A stretch of DNA of 64,000 nt from Lycocorax pyrrhopterus obiensis (taxonomy: Eukaryota > Chordata > Aves > Passeriformes > Paradisaeidae): positions 496,001 to 560,000 of the forward strand of contig JACSVZ010000037.1 in assembly GCA_014706295.1 (NCBI GenBank). The letters run 5' to 3'. The translations under genes were made by a program, and so were the position numbers. Below are positions 15,301-30,300 of this stretch, piece by piece (the first letter of the stretch is position 1; the number at the start of each line of letters is the position of its first letter). A model generated the notes under the pieces. That model ran no database searches. It saw only the letters and a list, made by a program, of their open reading frames with translations, and had not been told where the DNA came from.

Positions 15301-18300
15301 ATGGGAAATCTTATCTCAGGGGAAGTAATTTTCAAGGAAAAAGCTGTGATCAGACTCAAAAACTGCAAGAAAGCATATGGCTGAAATTGCAGCTTGTGCA
15401 CTGGCCTGGCTTCCAAAGTCTCAGCGTATCACCCTTGGCCATCAGGGCTTGGCATCTCCTCAAAGCTTGTAAAACTGATGGCTATTTACTCACTTCTGAT
15501 CCCAGGGCTAGACCGAGGGATATTTTTCATGTGTACACTGCAGACTTGAAGGGAAATCAAGAACATGTGAGAAATTTCACAAGCTCTCAGGAAATATTTA
15601 CAAAATACTGTTCAGCTGTGAGCACACGCACACTTGCTCTCCCTTTCACAACCCACATCTCTGTGGAAAGGGGAGGAAAAACCACTACAAAATGTCAACT
15701 GCAAACATCGAGTTTGATGCCCACAGAGTTTTGCATCAGGGTGAACTTCACCCTCTTTGCGGGGCTGGATTAGTCAATGCACACATGAAAAAATGAAGTG
15801 ACTTGTTGAAGAGTGATGGAAGGTAGGGCAGGAAGAGGAGAAAATGAGAAATAAGGTGTCAGACGAGGAGGGCGTAAGGCAAGAAACTGCCCTCACATAT
15901 CTAATACTCCAGTGCTTCACACTGCTATTGCTAAATAAAAAGTAGATCCCTCACTCTTCAATCTATTTCAAACATCCACACAGCCTCCTATTCCCAGGAG
16001 CTGCCACTGATGCACTGAATGTCAGGAAATATACATGGAAGAATAGTTAAGCAATGATGACCTGTCAAAGGAACATCTGTCTGTGATGCATCTCTTGGAT
16101 ATAATATTTTTTTTATGCCCCAACAGCTTCATTGCGACCTTTAATATCCTACAGGCAAGTCTTGCAAGGTGACCCCGTTAAAATCTGGGCCATCTGGGGA
16201 AGACAGAATTTGCTGCTTATCCTGCTGACAACATTAATTTCAGCACTTGACTTTCTTCCATGAGAAGTTTCGTGTCTTTGATACTGTCCACACTCAGGTG
16301 AACGCTTCAGCCTGTGTAACAGAAAGGCAGTAAATAAAAGACCATTCTTTTGTGAGAGGTCCCTGATGACCCAGTGGGAAGTGAGGGCTCCTGCCGTCAT
16401 TTCTGCTACTTTTTACAGATGGATAAAACTCAGAACTCAATACAACGTGCTTTTGGTCCAAATTCAAGCTTGACTGCTCCTACGAGATCATACGAGACTT
16501 TCAATTTCTCTCTTACATCTGGCCAGACTGAACTGACACGGGCTTCCCTCCAGCCTCCCAGGACATCAGATCTTACAGCGAGACAAGGCTGGAGCTGCTG
16601 CATTTGTCTCACGGTTGAGGCATCTGTTGCTCCTGAACATCTTTATGGAGGGCTTGGTTCAGTCTTTCTGCATAGGCAACACAGCAGTTTTCTGATGTTT
16701 CTGATGTTTTCTGGGTCCTTAATCTCCTATTGCCTGCTGAGATTTTCTACAAACTCCTCAGTTCTCTGCTCTCCTGCACCCACCCTCTTCTGCAAAATGT
16801 GCAGTTAGGGATGATCATCCATGTTCTCGATGCTCCTGAACAAACCCTTCTGCTCCCTGCTGACCTGATGAGCCACTGTGGGCCTGGGGCTGTTTGCTGC
16901 CTGCCCTGTGAGCTCCAGTTACCCAAACACTTGGCTCTTCACTTCCCTTGGGATACAAGAATACTATTCTTTGCTCAGTCAACAGCAAGAAAGGCATCAT
17001 TTCACTTCATTGTGCCCCAGCTGGGATTCGAGGGCTCTGCATTCATGAGTAGTCCAGACCTGTGGTTTAGGAAATGGTCCATTTTATTAGGAAGGACGAT
17101 TTTCCAAATGTAGACATGGAGCTCAGAGTCTGGTCTGTCTCCTCTTTCCTTTCTAAGTCTAAATTGGCAGTAAGTGTGTCCCAACTGGAGGCTGAGAATG
17201 ACTCCAACAGACAGAGAAGTTCCTGTCTGGACAGAGGAAAATGCAAAGGAATAAAGACAGACACCGTGTTCCTGATTTCCCAGCCCGTCAGGATGCTGTA
17301 CAGCCACCCATTCACCGTAACTTAGTGGTGGACAGAGGAATATTTAATTTGCATTTTGGATAAATTCTTGGACAGACAATTTTTTGTCCTGGAAAGAATC
17401 CAGCCCTTATTTCTTCCTCCCCTTCATCTCTCACAATCCTCCCCTGCCTGCCCGTCCCTGCTGCACCAGACACGCTCTCCTTTCACAGAGTTACTGACCA
17501 GAAAATTGGCGAGGGCAGGAGCCCGGGGAGGTGGATAATCCCGCTCCAAGGCCTCCTGCCCGCGCTTACCTCGGGGTGACCCCGGGCTGGCAGCGGCCAG
17601 GGAGGCAGGTGGAATGGGAAAGCTATCCCTGACACTCCAGGCTGCTGGAGGCAGCAGGGCAGGATCCTGCCACCGGACACAGGGAAGAAGAGATTTATGA
17701 TGACGGAGGGAGGAACTCTACGTGCCCTCCTCCCCTTGATGAACTTCAAAGTAGGCAAGGGCTGTGACATCACACTTGGTGCAGATTTTCCCAGGATTAT
17801 TAATGGATTTTTGCAAAACAAACTTTATCTGTTGATCTGGAGTCACAGAACTCCTTATCTGACCTTAGGAAAATCCTTTCAGTTAGAGGGGCAGGCACTG
17901 CATCCTCTGCTCCCAGAGGACTCATTTAACTCTGGATTTAATCTGCTAATGAGGCCTGCCCCGAGGTCGGAGGGGAGTCACAGGGAAGGGTTTTGCTGCT
18001 GTTGGACTAAGGCAAAGCTGTCTAACAGAGACCTGCACTGGCTTCGTGCCAAAAGCCCAATCCTGACTGCAGGACCAAAGCCTGACTTTCACCATAACAC
18101 AAGAAGAGTTATGCTTCTGGTCACCGCAAAATCAGATAAAGCCACTAATTTATACAAACTGGTCTAGATTGAACTGCCATCAACCACAATATAAACACGT
18201 GATCAATGCTTCCAGAGACTGAAGGATATTACTGGTGCAGGACACAAGGTTAGAGCTAACTGTACATCATTTACAAGGCCAGTTAACTTGTTTGGTCTGG

Positions 18301-21300
18301 TTTTATTGCTAGCACAATTCAAGAAGAGCAGCAAAGGAATGCTGCCCTTTCACATCATCAATTATTTTGGCACTGTATCTTCAGCAAACCCGCTGTGCTA
18401 GAATTTCTGCCTCCAGTGAGCTGGAGCAGTACTGGAAAGGTGTCCCACCACAAACTTACTTCTGAGACTGAACATCTGCTATTTCTAGGCACTCCCCTTG
18501 GGTTATCTGGGTTGTATTTGAGTAAAGAACTGTTCACCCTTGGTCCTTTACAACACAAGGTGAGCTGTGATTAGCAGATATAACTTCCATGCCGTAAGTT
18601 TCTCCATTTTACGATTCATAAAGCAATTCTCTGATATAATCTGAAGACACGGAAAGATTAAAGTGTTGCAGAGAGACACAAACGCCCTTCCTGCCTGATC
18701 TCATTATTGCTGCCTCCACAAATCAACCACAACTCCCAGCCCCAGATCAGCAGAGATAGGAAGTAGTTGGTAGGTCAACACATTTCATTCCCCCTTTGAA
18801 CCTCCTTCCTAGTCCAGTGGAACAAAAGTTGCTCTGTGTGAGCTGGTATCTGTAATTGCACAGACCTTTGTTCAAACACAGAAAGCCTTTCTGCGCCCAA
18901 CACTCAGAGTTCCTGCATACTTTTAGGAAGTACAAAGTGTAGATAATCCACTGAAGTATGCCAGTCTTATCCCCCTATATTTACAAAGCCTGGTAGTACT
19001 AACTCACAGCCTGTCCTCCGAAAAAATGCATTCCAGTGTGTCCCATAATCCTGGCAGAGTTTTGCATATCGTGAGAAAGGGAGGCTAAATCCCACAGCCT
19101 CAAAAGCTCCATGTCTTTTGCCTGTCAATGGCAAAACGGTTTTCTCCTCCACCCCTTCCCCTCTCTTGGCCCCAGGCAAAGGCAGACAAGTTCTTTCAGG
19201 AGTTCTCCATGGGAGAGGCAGCTAAACGCAGATTACTGGAAGAGGGAAGGGTGTGGCCCTGCAGTGTGAAAAGCCAATCTTTGCTTTAGAAAGGAAAAAA
19301 AAGAACCTTGTGATGCCTGAAGTAGGTCAAAATACTTAACCCAGCCCCTTAGTGACACTTTTATAGAGGTAAGCAAACAAAGCAGGCCAGTGGCGAATTC
19401 TTCTCAGTTCCCACAGTGAGTATCAAAGCTGCAAGGGACAGGTATGAGAAAGGTTGCACGTTAACGTGGAGAATCAAGAGAGTAAGCCTGTTTTTCTATT
19501 TTACACACAAGCCTTTCTAGATTACTATTTAGAAGTTGTAAAGCCTGTAAGAATTGAATTTAAATTTAATCCTGCCACCCTGGTAAACGCAAGCCACAGA
19601 CTTTATTATAAACTGGTTTGAGTTAAGGTCAGGAGTAACACACAGTAATGAGATTAAAAGTTAGGGCTAAAGAGACTTCAGAAGGAGACTAAAAGAGTGA
19701 ATTCCAATCCTTTTAGTCTAGAGGCAGAACTTTTATTACTTTATATGTTGACTTAGCACTCAATGGGATTAACATTATTCACCTAAACAACAGTCAATTC
19801 CAGTTGTACCCCAGTCACCCTTTTTTCCCTCTGAAAGAAACTAAACAGCACCTAAAAAAATCACAGAGGAGTATGTCAACACCTGCCTGCTATTCAACAG
19901 AGACCCTCCTTGGAACGAAAATGTGTGATTTTCTGTCTGCACACAGGCATTTAAGACCAGCTCCCCCTAAAGAAGGGAACAAATGCCCACTGTTCTCCCA
20001 GTCAGGACTATTTAAGGACAGGTGGCCCCATGCTGACTTTTTTTTTTTTCCCCCCCAGTGTTTTTTCCAATTGCTTTCGTCTGCAGCACGAACTGCTGCT
20101 CCAGACTGCCTTGGGAGCGACTCTTCCCAGCTCCGCTCGGAGCAGCGGAGGAAGGGGAAGGGTGAGGGTTGTTTGCAAGGAGAGGTCAGGCAGGAGTCAG
20201 CCTTTACAATCCCATTAACGCTGGGACAGGGTCAAACCGAGTGCACGTTCCAACAAAAAGCACCAAGTGGCCACAAGCTGTCACCCTGCAAAGGTCCCTG
20301 CAAGCATCTGTGGGGGAAGGAAGGACAGACATTTAATGGTGAATGTCTTGCCACACCACGTGTGAGAACCGGCCGCTGCTCCAGGGATCCAAAGCACACA
20401 AAGAGACATCCCGCAGTAAAATTCTCTGGCTGCAGAGCAGGAAGAAGTGGCGTATCTGGGGGTGGGGAGAGGGGTAATGTTAGAAAAGTTCTGTATTTGA
20501 GGTAAGGCTTTGGAGACATCCACCAATAGAAATATAATACTCCACCCTGCAAAAATAACTAGTGTGCTGCTGCCGCCTCCGTTTGCTTGGCATGGCATCC
20601 CTATAATCCAGATTCCTATAAAAACGTCCACAGAGATCTCAGGAAATTGTGGGGAGGGTAAATATGCAGGTGCAGAAAGCCCTTTTGTCCTGCATGCGCA
20701 GCAGACAGGATGAAGGGATAGAAAGTCAGTAAATAACATCTCAAAGGGGAAAAAGAAATTACTGCCATGGTCATAGAGGACATTTCAGCATCACTGAAGG
20801 TTTGCTGTGTGCACATTTTCCTTGCAAAATGCTGCATTATTATTTTTACTTATTGCATATAACTCCACAGGTAAAGAATTCTTACCATGTGGCAGGCTAA
20901 AAGTTCATGTAACAGAGTTAAACATTTACCACAACACAAAGTTATGTCTACACTGAACAGTAACTGTTTGTTTTTGGAAAGCTAAAAAAGTCCAAAAGTT
21001 TAGAGTACAGGGTAATGTTAGGAGAAAGGGACATGTGGAATTAAAAAGTGGCTCCAATACAGTATTATTTCACCTGACTGGGCAAAACTGCCCACAAGTT
21101 GCCTCTTCAACCAACAATTAACTGAAAAGTCTGCACTTCTTAACTAACAAAATGGAAAAACCTGGCAATGTAAATGTATGGAAAAGAAGAACTAAAGAGC
21201 GACAAACTGGGTGCCAGTCAAAGTGGATTCTTCTTTAGAGTTTGCCTTTCTATTTCTGAGATGAATTCTGCAGCAGAGCAGCCTAACCTTGAAATGCTGA

Positions 21301-24300
21301 AATGCTGGGTGGTTTTAACTTCCAGTGGAGAGGGCTGGGCACTGCATCCCCCCAGAGCCAGCACTGACTCCTAGGCTAGACCCTGCACAGCTTATAAAAG
21401 CATCAATCATGCTGCATTACCAGTTTAAAGAATTGTCAGCTTTAATTCAGAACACCTTCAGTTTTGCTCTAAGCTAAATCACGATGAGCAATTCACCAGC
21501 ACTTCACTTATTTTGGGGAATATAAAAAAAATCCTCTACAAGCTCTGTAAAAATAAAAAATACAAATTTATCAATTAGATGCTATACTCAAAACATCACT
21601 GAAAAGAAAAAACTAGGGAAGGGTTTAAATTTGTTAAGCTGGGAGAAGGTTTGCAACAAAAACAGCCATGGAAACCTAAGGGTGAATAATGTTCCCAATG
21701 CTGTCATTATAAACTGCCCTCCAGAAAGGGCTAAAATATGCTCCAGATCATCCATGTGCATAATAGGATGCAGCTCTTGACTGAAAAAATAACTTCTCCC
21801 GTGAGGCTACTGGAGAAGTATTGGAGTTAAAATAGCCTGCCTTAAATTTGTGTATAAACTGAACACCAGCAACTGCTCCAGACAAGCTCCCCTACAAGCC
21901 TTTCTTTGCCTCCAGCAAAAGAGAGCTGCTACCATTTTCAAACCATATAAAAGCTGTCAAAAGGTGCCTTTCTTATAAGAATTTTAGTCAAAGAAATAAA
22001 GGACACTGCTTAAGAAGAAAGCTTCAATATTGAAATGCTTAACTGGTTGCCTATCTTTTCATGTGCTTTTCAAAATGTTATTTTTTAATGGTGGCTGTTG
22101 CTATGCAACAGGGCAGAATCTCTAAAATCTATTCATGTGTTGTACAAATGGCAGTTTTCAGGACATATTTAACTCTCTCAGTCTATTAAGTCAAAGAAGG
22201 AGGATGGGAATCAGAGGACTGTAAGCTCCCAGAGCACACACACCCCCAGGGGTACAGCATGGCTTAAAAAGGGTCTTTCACTGATTATACAATTTTTTTC
22301 AATACACTGTTAAGATACACTGCTTACAAAAAATGTGAAAAACAGCACAGCTCTGGTTAAATAAAATGATATCTAAATGTAGAAACAAAAGTTATATATA
22401 TGTTCATTACTTTTATCCAGAAATGATCAAAGCAATTCTAAGCAGATTCTGCCACAATGGCACTTATTTAAACAAGAGGGGCTGGTAAGGCAGTCACAAA
22501 TCCAGCTTTAGTATATTCCTAACTTACAGCTGCCTGGAAGTTACTGTCCTTTGGATGTGATTGCATGCTTTTCAGGCCACTGCAATGCAAAATGAAGTTA
22601 ATTCTCTTCAATGTGAACATTTAATCAATTAAGTTATCACAGAACATGAGACAAATCTGACTTTCCAGTAAAATAAACTGTAGAATGTAACCTGGTCAGT
22701 AACTGAGATTTAGCTGAGGGGCAGAAATAGAATATTGAGGCACAATAATTCCCGGTGTGTTCAAAGGCAGTCACAAGCACAGCTCTTTGCCTGAAGGGTT
22801 CCCTCCCTACCAGCAGCTTCAGAGCATTGGGGATCTGGAGACTGCTCCAAGAAAGTGTGTGAAATGTAGCCCTAAAAAACAGGCCTATTTTTGGTTGACT
22901 CACAGTCACTGTAGAACAATCTTCGCTTCCACTGAAATGTAAGTGACAAACCCAACTGAAGTAATGGCCTGAAGGACAGCAGTGCCCATGTGCAGCAGTG
23001 GGAGATCTGGGATGGATTGCCAGTGTTGGAATTGCACTTAGAAACATGGATCCTGAAACAAATAACACCACTTGGCCTAAATCTGAGACTGAAATGCAAA
23101 CCAAAAGTGTTTTAACTGTTTTTACTGATTCCAGTGGCTAAAGAAGCCGTTCTGACTTCATCCCAAATGTATTAACTCCCTCTGAAATGGATCTTTTTTC
23201 AGTCTATAACCAGCATTCTGATTATTTAGTCCCATTACAATTTCAACAACAACCTGAAATTGTGTAGTTTATAATTTTATATAATTTATTGTAAAAATGT
23301 AATTTATTTTCAGTGGTTAAGAATTTTCTATCTCTTATTGTCCCTTTCAAGTCAGTGAGGAAGAGAAACTAAAATCCCTTTATAGATATAAGATGCTCTT
23401 CTAAATTTCTGATTTTGCACAAATGCTGGACTAAGATGAAACAGTGTCAGTGGTCAAAGGCATCAGGAAAGCTCAGTGAGAGCTGTAAACAAGTGCAGTG
23501 ATGTCAGGAGGAGCTGGCTGACCCACTGCTGAACTCTGGGCGCTGAAGTACACGCAAGGTGCCAGATCCCTTTCCCACACATGTGTGCACACATACACAC
23601 ACATCCCCCTCCTTTCAGCAGAAAAGGTGTCACAGAACAATCTGCCACAGTTGCACATCATCATCCAAGGAAATAAGCCCTGGAACCCCTTTTGATGGCT
23701 AAAGACTTTGCTTTTGAAGAGACAAACCTAATTCCATAAGCACATCAAATATAAACACAGCACGGACAGTGGTCTCCAAGGAGCCTGGATTACAATCCAA
23801 TAACAAGCAGCAGAAAGCTACAGCATTGCACAAGCAGCACATCCCAAACCCAAAATCAAACAGCTCAGTTCAGCGAGGCAGGACTTCTGTGTTTCCCAAG
23901 GGCCCTGGAAATGTTCTGACATAATTCCTGACAGCTCACTGTGGCCAGAGCCAGCCCTGAGCTATTACCATTTGGGAAAGAAGCACTTGTACCAGCTGGA
24001 TGTCTTTAATATCCCACTTGGAAGCATGACCTCGTCTCCTTAAGGCAGTAAGCAGAGTTTGTCCTCACTGGGAAGGTTTTTTAGGAGTTGGGTACAGGGA
24101 ATTTGAGGTTGTAGTCAATGTCAAACCAAGCTGGTGAAAGAGGATGTCAGGATTTTCCATTCCCTCTCCACCAAGCTTTGCTCAGGGAAGTGCTGATCAG
24201 AGACAAGCTGTGTTTACTGCCAGCAAGGAGACTGAAATGACAGGTAGAAGACAAACACTAATTTAATGTTCACATAGAAAGTATCTGTCTTCCCACTGTT

Positions 24301-27300
24301 ATTGCTGATCCATTCTGTTGAAGGGCATGGAAAGAGGAACTGCTCAGTGTCTTTACAGCAACACTCTTCACTCCCATAATTTAGGCCTGGCATATTTGAG
24401 TTTTTTCTTGAGGTCCAGTAAAAAGATTACCTAAGAATTTCTGCTTTCAGGTAAAGTAGTGCAAGTTTGTCAGCCCCTCAGACACTAAGAAAATATTAGG
24501 TGCACCTGGTGATTCAAAGGGTAAACAGAACAAACCCCAATTATAAGCACATAAAAGATCATGGTTGAGTGGTGACTCCTGACTTCTTAATGTAGGCCTG
24601 GCCATAAAGGAGACATTTGCTCCTCAGTGAAGCTTCCAAGAAACAATGAAGAAACACTTCAGTGCCTGAAGTTTGACTCTCTGATACAGGCCAGCACTCA
24701 TAGAAGTTTTGACAGCAGGATTCTGGTCCAGGACATCCTGGGAAAGAGGACCTACCAAAAAGACAAACAGTACCCATGGATACACCTGTGCTGCCCAAGA
24801 GGAGGGACGATGACTGAATGAGAAGTCAAGTTTGATCTCCATTTGCAACTATTTTAAAAGGCTCTTTCACTGAGATAAGGGAAAAAATATATTATTAGCC
24901 AGGTGACACCGACTGCCACCCCACCTTTATACTGACTCTTTGCAATCTGTGGCTAAAACTCTGTCATACTACAGGATAATCACAGCCAGAATCTTTCCAG
25001 GCATCATTTTTATACCACCTCAAAATATGTATAATTTTATGTTGGTTAAATGTACTCAGAGGTACAACTGTCACTGATTACACACTGAGAGCCAGGTTTA
25101 CCTCACAGGCACACACCTAAAGCACAACTGATTCGGCAGAGCTGCATTTGTGCTTTCAAACATGATTTTATTGCTATAAATGGAGCACTGACACATTTGC
25201 TCAGGCAGTGTAAGACAACAGAAATCCCTATGTTAACCAAAACAAATAAGCTCTGCAGCACTGCAGTCAATAAATTGTAATTAAGAAGGTGGCAACATAA
25301 GGGTGGCTGTCCACAAAATTCCATTGTAATTATGCATAGTTTATGGCTAAGCTAATGGGATGAACAATTTAAATTAATTACAAACTCTGCCAAGGTACCC
25401 ATCTATTCCCAAGTCTATTAATTAGAATCAATTTAATCCCCACTGGGATAAAGGTCAAACAACATGTATTTGACCCTTTTCTCCTGGCGTCAGTGTTATC
25501 AGCCAATGGATCTGGCAGTGCCTGGGTCTGACTTGTTCGACTCTTCAGGATGTTGACAGGATGCTTTGAAGAACAGAGTCTGGGCCCAGCTAAAAAGATC
25601 TCTAATAATTTCTGCTTTATATTCCTGATAAGCACAGGTTTAAAAATGCCAGAGCTTGCTCTCTCTCGGTGGTCAGCTCTGAGGCTGTTTTTCTCTGTCT
25701 TGGAGTTTTTCTTTTCAGTCTCCCTTTCCTGCAGAAAACCTTGAAGCAGCAATCATGTTAGATTTGTGCCTTCAATTTGGGCCAGGGATCAAAGTGAAAG
25801 TGAACACTAAACACTTACTGGCATTTGTTAGTGGATTTTAAAACAAATACTCAAACTCATCCTCAATACTTAAATACTCAATAATCATTAGCTGACATTT
25901 TCAAACTACCCAGAAGGAAAGATACAAAATTTCTAGACCCTTGTCCAATTTTATGGGAAGGAAATCAAGAGAACTGTTGCTTTGTTTTCTTCTCCCCATC
26001 ACCCCTGTAGAATTAATCAACTGGCTACTTCTGTGAACTTCATCAGTATCATCTATGTGTCCTAATTTTTTTTTGTGCCTTAATACTTTCATCCCTCTCA
26101 GGTTATTGTCAGGCTGAGTTCCTGGTCTTGGCTCTGGCAGTTTGATGTAAAACCAGATAGTTCTTGATGTTCCAACTTTGAATGTTGCTGATCTTTTTGA
26201 GAAATGGAATTCAGAGTCTATTCAGAGTTTTCTAAGTCCCTCCTTCATAATTTTACTATCCACTGCATAGTATCACCCTAATAAAGCAGGTTTCCACAGC
26301 AGGCTTAAAAATAATAAAATCTTTGATTCCTTTAAAATGTTTTAGTCAAATGCTTAGGACTGTATGCATGAATTATGGTCATTCTTAAAGCAAACTGCTG
26401 TGCCTGGCTAATTAAATTAGACATTAGCTCAACAGCATGTTTGATTTTTTTATAATGCAGTAAATACTACCTACAGTGCTTCAGATGGAAATAGTTCTAC
26501 AAGTCTGAGACTTTTCCCTAGCCTGTGCCAGAGCCATGACATAAATGCAACATAAATACACAGCAGCACTTTTACAAGTCACTGTAGGTGATAAAACAAC
26601 GCAAATAAAATAGGGATGAATCACTTCAGATAAGTAACATGAAACATTATAGACCAAAACCTTCCTGTCAGCCCTGAAGTTCAGAAAATCTGCCTTTTTC
26701 CTTTCTCTGGTACAAATAAGACTGAGAATCATGGAATCAGAGTATGGTTGAGGCTCCAGACCTCTGCATGTCCTCTGGTCCAACCCCCTGCTCAAGATCA
26801 AACACCTCATCTACTGCTTTGACCAGGTCAGCTCATTTTGAATTTCACTGCCTCATCCTCCAGCTTGCCAGATCTGAGCCTCTGTTTTCACTTTCAAGGT
26901 ATTCACTTTCACTTTACCCATGTTCCCATCACCACCTTTCATTTAGCATCAGGTCTTCTACTGCAGCCTTTACCTCCCAACATTAATTTTTAAAAGAACC
27001 TGTCTGTTTTCTACCACACGTCCTGCACCTCTCTAAACATTCTTCAAAACTCTTTACTGCTGCTTTCAAACCCCACCTTAAAATTTCCATTGCTGTGATG
27101 CCTCCCCCAAAACTTTAAAGTGGCTCAACGAGTGGTGCTGCAGTCTCTGGCTTTAATTAGCAGAGAGTTCTGTGTTGGTACTCATTGTGGCCTTTTGGTT
27201 TTTATCTCTACTGTCACATTTATTTATTTTATCCCTGCCAACCCTGAGGCCAGCATCATCTTTTGCTGTTGTTCTTATAGAGCACATTTAGCATCTTTAT

Positions 27301-30300
27301 GCTAAACAGTTTCTGGTGTGTGAAGTCAGTTTTTGAGGCACTGCAATGACATTAATATATAACTTCATCTTTAAAACTTTAAGATGTTTTACAGCATTGG
27401 CACCGTCCTTGTATTTAGTGAGGAGCCTCATTTAACTGCCTTGATGCCAGACCTTCAGCATGTTAAAAAGTGCTGGATCTTGGTGTGCCAACACAGCATG
27501 GTCTCATTGGGACAATATTTTCTCATGACATCACCGTATCTCGATGGGAGATGACAAGCCTGTAACTCTGCAAGTTCCACTTCTTGTTAACATTATTTAT
27601 TCTCCTTACAACATACCCAGCAACAAAAAACAGGTATGTTCCAAACTATAAGTTAAAACAGCTCCAGCCCAAGCTGCTTCACAGACACCAGAGATCTGAG
27701 AGCTGATAAATTCTGGTGCTGCCTGCCAGGCAGAGACACTTATTCAGCATGTTATTCCAACTGCTGGCTTTGGCACCAGCACCCAGCACAGGCTTCGTGC
27801 CATCGCAGCCTGGGACTCCAAACAAGGTCTCTTCTGCCCATCCTTAAATCCAATCAACAAAGTAGGGAGCTGCCAACAGGAAGCCATTAAATAAAGCTGC
27901 CATCAGGATATAATCTTTGGAGGAATAAAGCCTTTCTGGAGACCATAAAGCCACCCAATCAGATCTGTGCTCTCATAGTTTACCAAAAGTTTCAAATGAA
28001 TGTATTATTTTGCATGACATGGAAAAACATTCACTCCCCAGTTCTTCTCACGTACTTCTGGTTGCTGATAAGTTGTGACACGCTCTAATAGTTCACTGTA
28101 AGATTAAGTGCTTAAATTTAAGAAAGATTAAAGTAACCATCATTTAACATATCCCTGAAGCTGCTGCATTCCTGTGGTGGTTTCTTTCCAACCACACACA
28201 CAACAGGAGAGATTAATCACCTACAACCTGATATGTGCACTACAGGTAAATATTCTCATTGCACTAAAATATCTACAGCATAGAAAATGTGCACTTTCCT
28301 TTTAGGTTACATTACCCTTTTCACACAATGTCAGATTGCCTTTTCCAAATGGTTTTTGCATTTCAAAATGACTGCAGAGAAATCCATTAGACACATGGGC
28401 TGTATGTCACTGTGGTACCACCACAGGGCAGGAACAGCATTCAGAATGGGCACAGATGCTCACTTGACAACAGTTGCATTAGCACTGAAATCTAAATATA
28501 TATATATAAAAATTTTACACTGAGTCTTTTAAAAATTATTATCACCAGGCCACCTTTACGTAGTGCACCACGCTGGCATACTGCACTGGGTACTGTACAT
28601 CAGGACCGTGTCCATTTCTTTTATAAACCTAATTTTAAAGGCTTTCTGACTTCGTTACGTTAGGTCATGATGCCTGTTAAAAACAAGTACATGGTGATTA
28701 ATCAGATTCTGAGGAAAATCAGGTCCTCTCAGCTCTGAAAGCATGTCATTTTAAACCAGCTCTTTTCCTTCTATCAGGACTAATCTTCTCTGGGGTGGCC
28801 AGATCAGGTCTAGTCATGTTCTGAGCTGAGAAGGAATGAATGTGTCAGAAATCAGTTATTACTTGCAGAACAAAAGTGTCTCCTTGACAACTGGCCCAGC
28901 ACAGTGGATTTTAAAGCTGACAGAAGCAGAAGGGCTTGCTGGGGTTCCTGCAGAGATCTCATGCCTTCCCATCCCTTCCCCATTCCCCCAGCACATGGTC
29001 AGGAATTATACATCTTTGTACATTACAAAAGAAAGGTTTCCAGGTCTGGAACACTACAGCCCTTCTGGATGAAGTCTGGGGCACATTTCCATTCCTGTGT
29101 GCCACGAATTTGATGCCAGGCAAGAGATACTCTCCAGTGCAGTTTAATAAGAGTCTTCTACAGGCCCTGAAAGTGCAACCAGAGATGAATGATTGAGAGT
29201 GACCAATATTTTAAGTCATTTTGGAATAAGAACTCGTACTGAATCCATGGGAGACACTTACAGCTTTTGTCCTGCACCTCAAAAAAAGGTCACAGCACTG
29301 AAACAGTAGCAGTGGCTGTCTTTTGCCCTCACTTCAGGAGATCGGTATTAATGTAATATCCAGTCTAGTCACAGTGCAGTTAATCCTTGATCATATAGCA
29401 CTGGTATGTGTTATAAAGCTTATAGAAGATATACACAATTCATACAAACCAGGACAATAATATATGGGCCCTTCACTTAAGAGTTGGACTCAATGATCCT
29501 TGTGGGGTCCCTTCTAACTCAGAATATTCTGTGAAATCTGTGAAATGATATATCAACATGATTCATAAAGACCAAAGTGAAATATTCGTAGGGCTACAGA
29601 TGCAGTTTGTGTGGGAGGAGTGTGCCACTGATAAACTCATTTCAAAACGTGCCAAATTTTCCATTACTGGGAATACAAGGCTAAATTCTAAGACCTGATA
29701 ACTTTTTTTTACATAACCTCTCTCCAATACTCTCAGCCTAAACACAAAATAGCCTCAAATCTCACACAGCTAAGCCCCTCCAATTATACAAGGCTTTCAA
29801 GCACTTGTAATTCCTCTGAGGTTTGCAGTTCTGTTGGAGAAAGTGGAACACTGAGGGAAACTCCAGGTTCCAGCAGCAGTGTGGACTTCCACAGCTCTCA
29901 TCCTTGGTGCTCCTAACTCCCTCAACTTCTTCCTATCCCAAGTGCCACTGAACTGAAAGAGGACAGCACAACCAAATGACAAGAAATCTTCCAAAATGCA
30001 GACACTGAGGTCTGACTTTGAAAAATGTTGTGAAAATACCGATGGAAAGAACAGCTGAGATTTCAGGGTTGTTAGGTTTTTTTGGAAAGGCCCAAGAAAC
30101 TCTTCCAAAGTCACTGTCAGACAAGCAAGAATACTCAATTACATACTAGAGTTGGGGAACCTGTTTCTGTCCTATCATTAACATCTTTTTCAGTTACTTT
30201 TATTAGGTTTTGTTGACATTTAACAATGCAGAATGCCTAAGAATCAAGCATCCCCTTTCTGTTCAATCACACCTCAAATTAGATAATCTGTGAACAAAGT

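Noticed and set aside
19873..20505. Open frame of about 210 codons on the plus strand in DHRS3 intron 1
   Set aside because: It contains low-complexity T/C runs, resembles no family, has no splice or promoter context, and lies in a GC-rich patch where long chance frames are expected.
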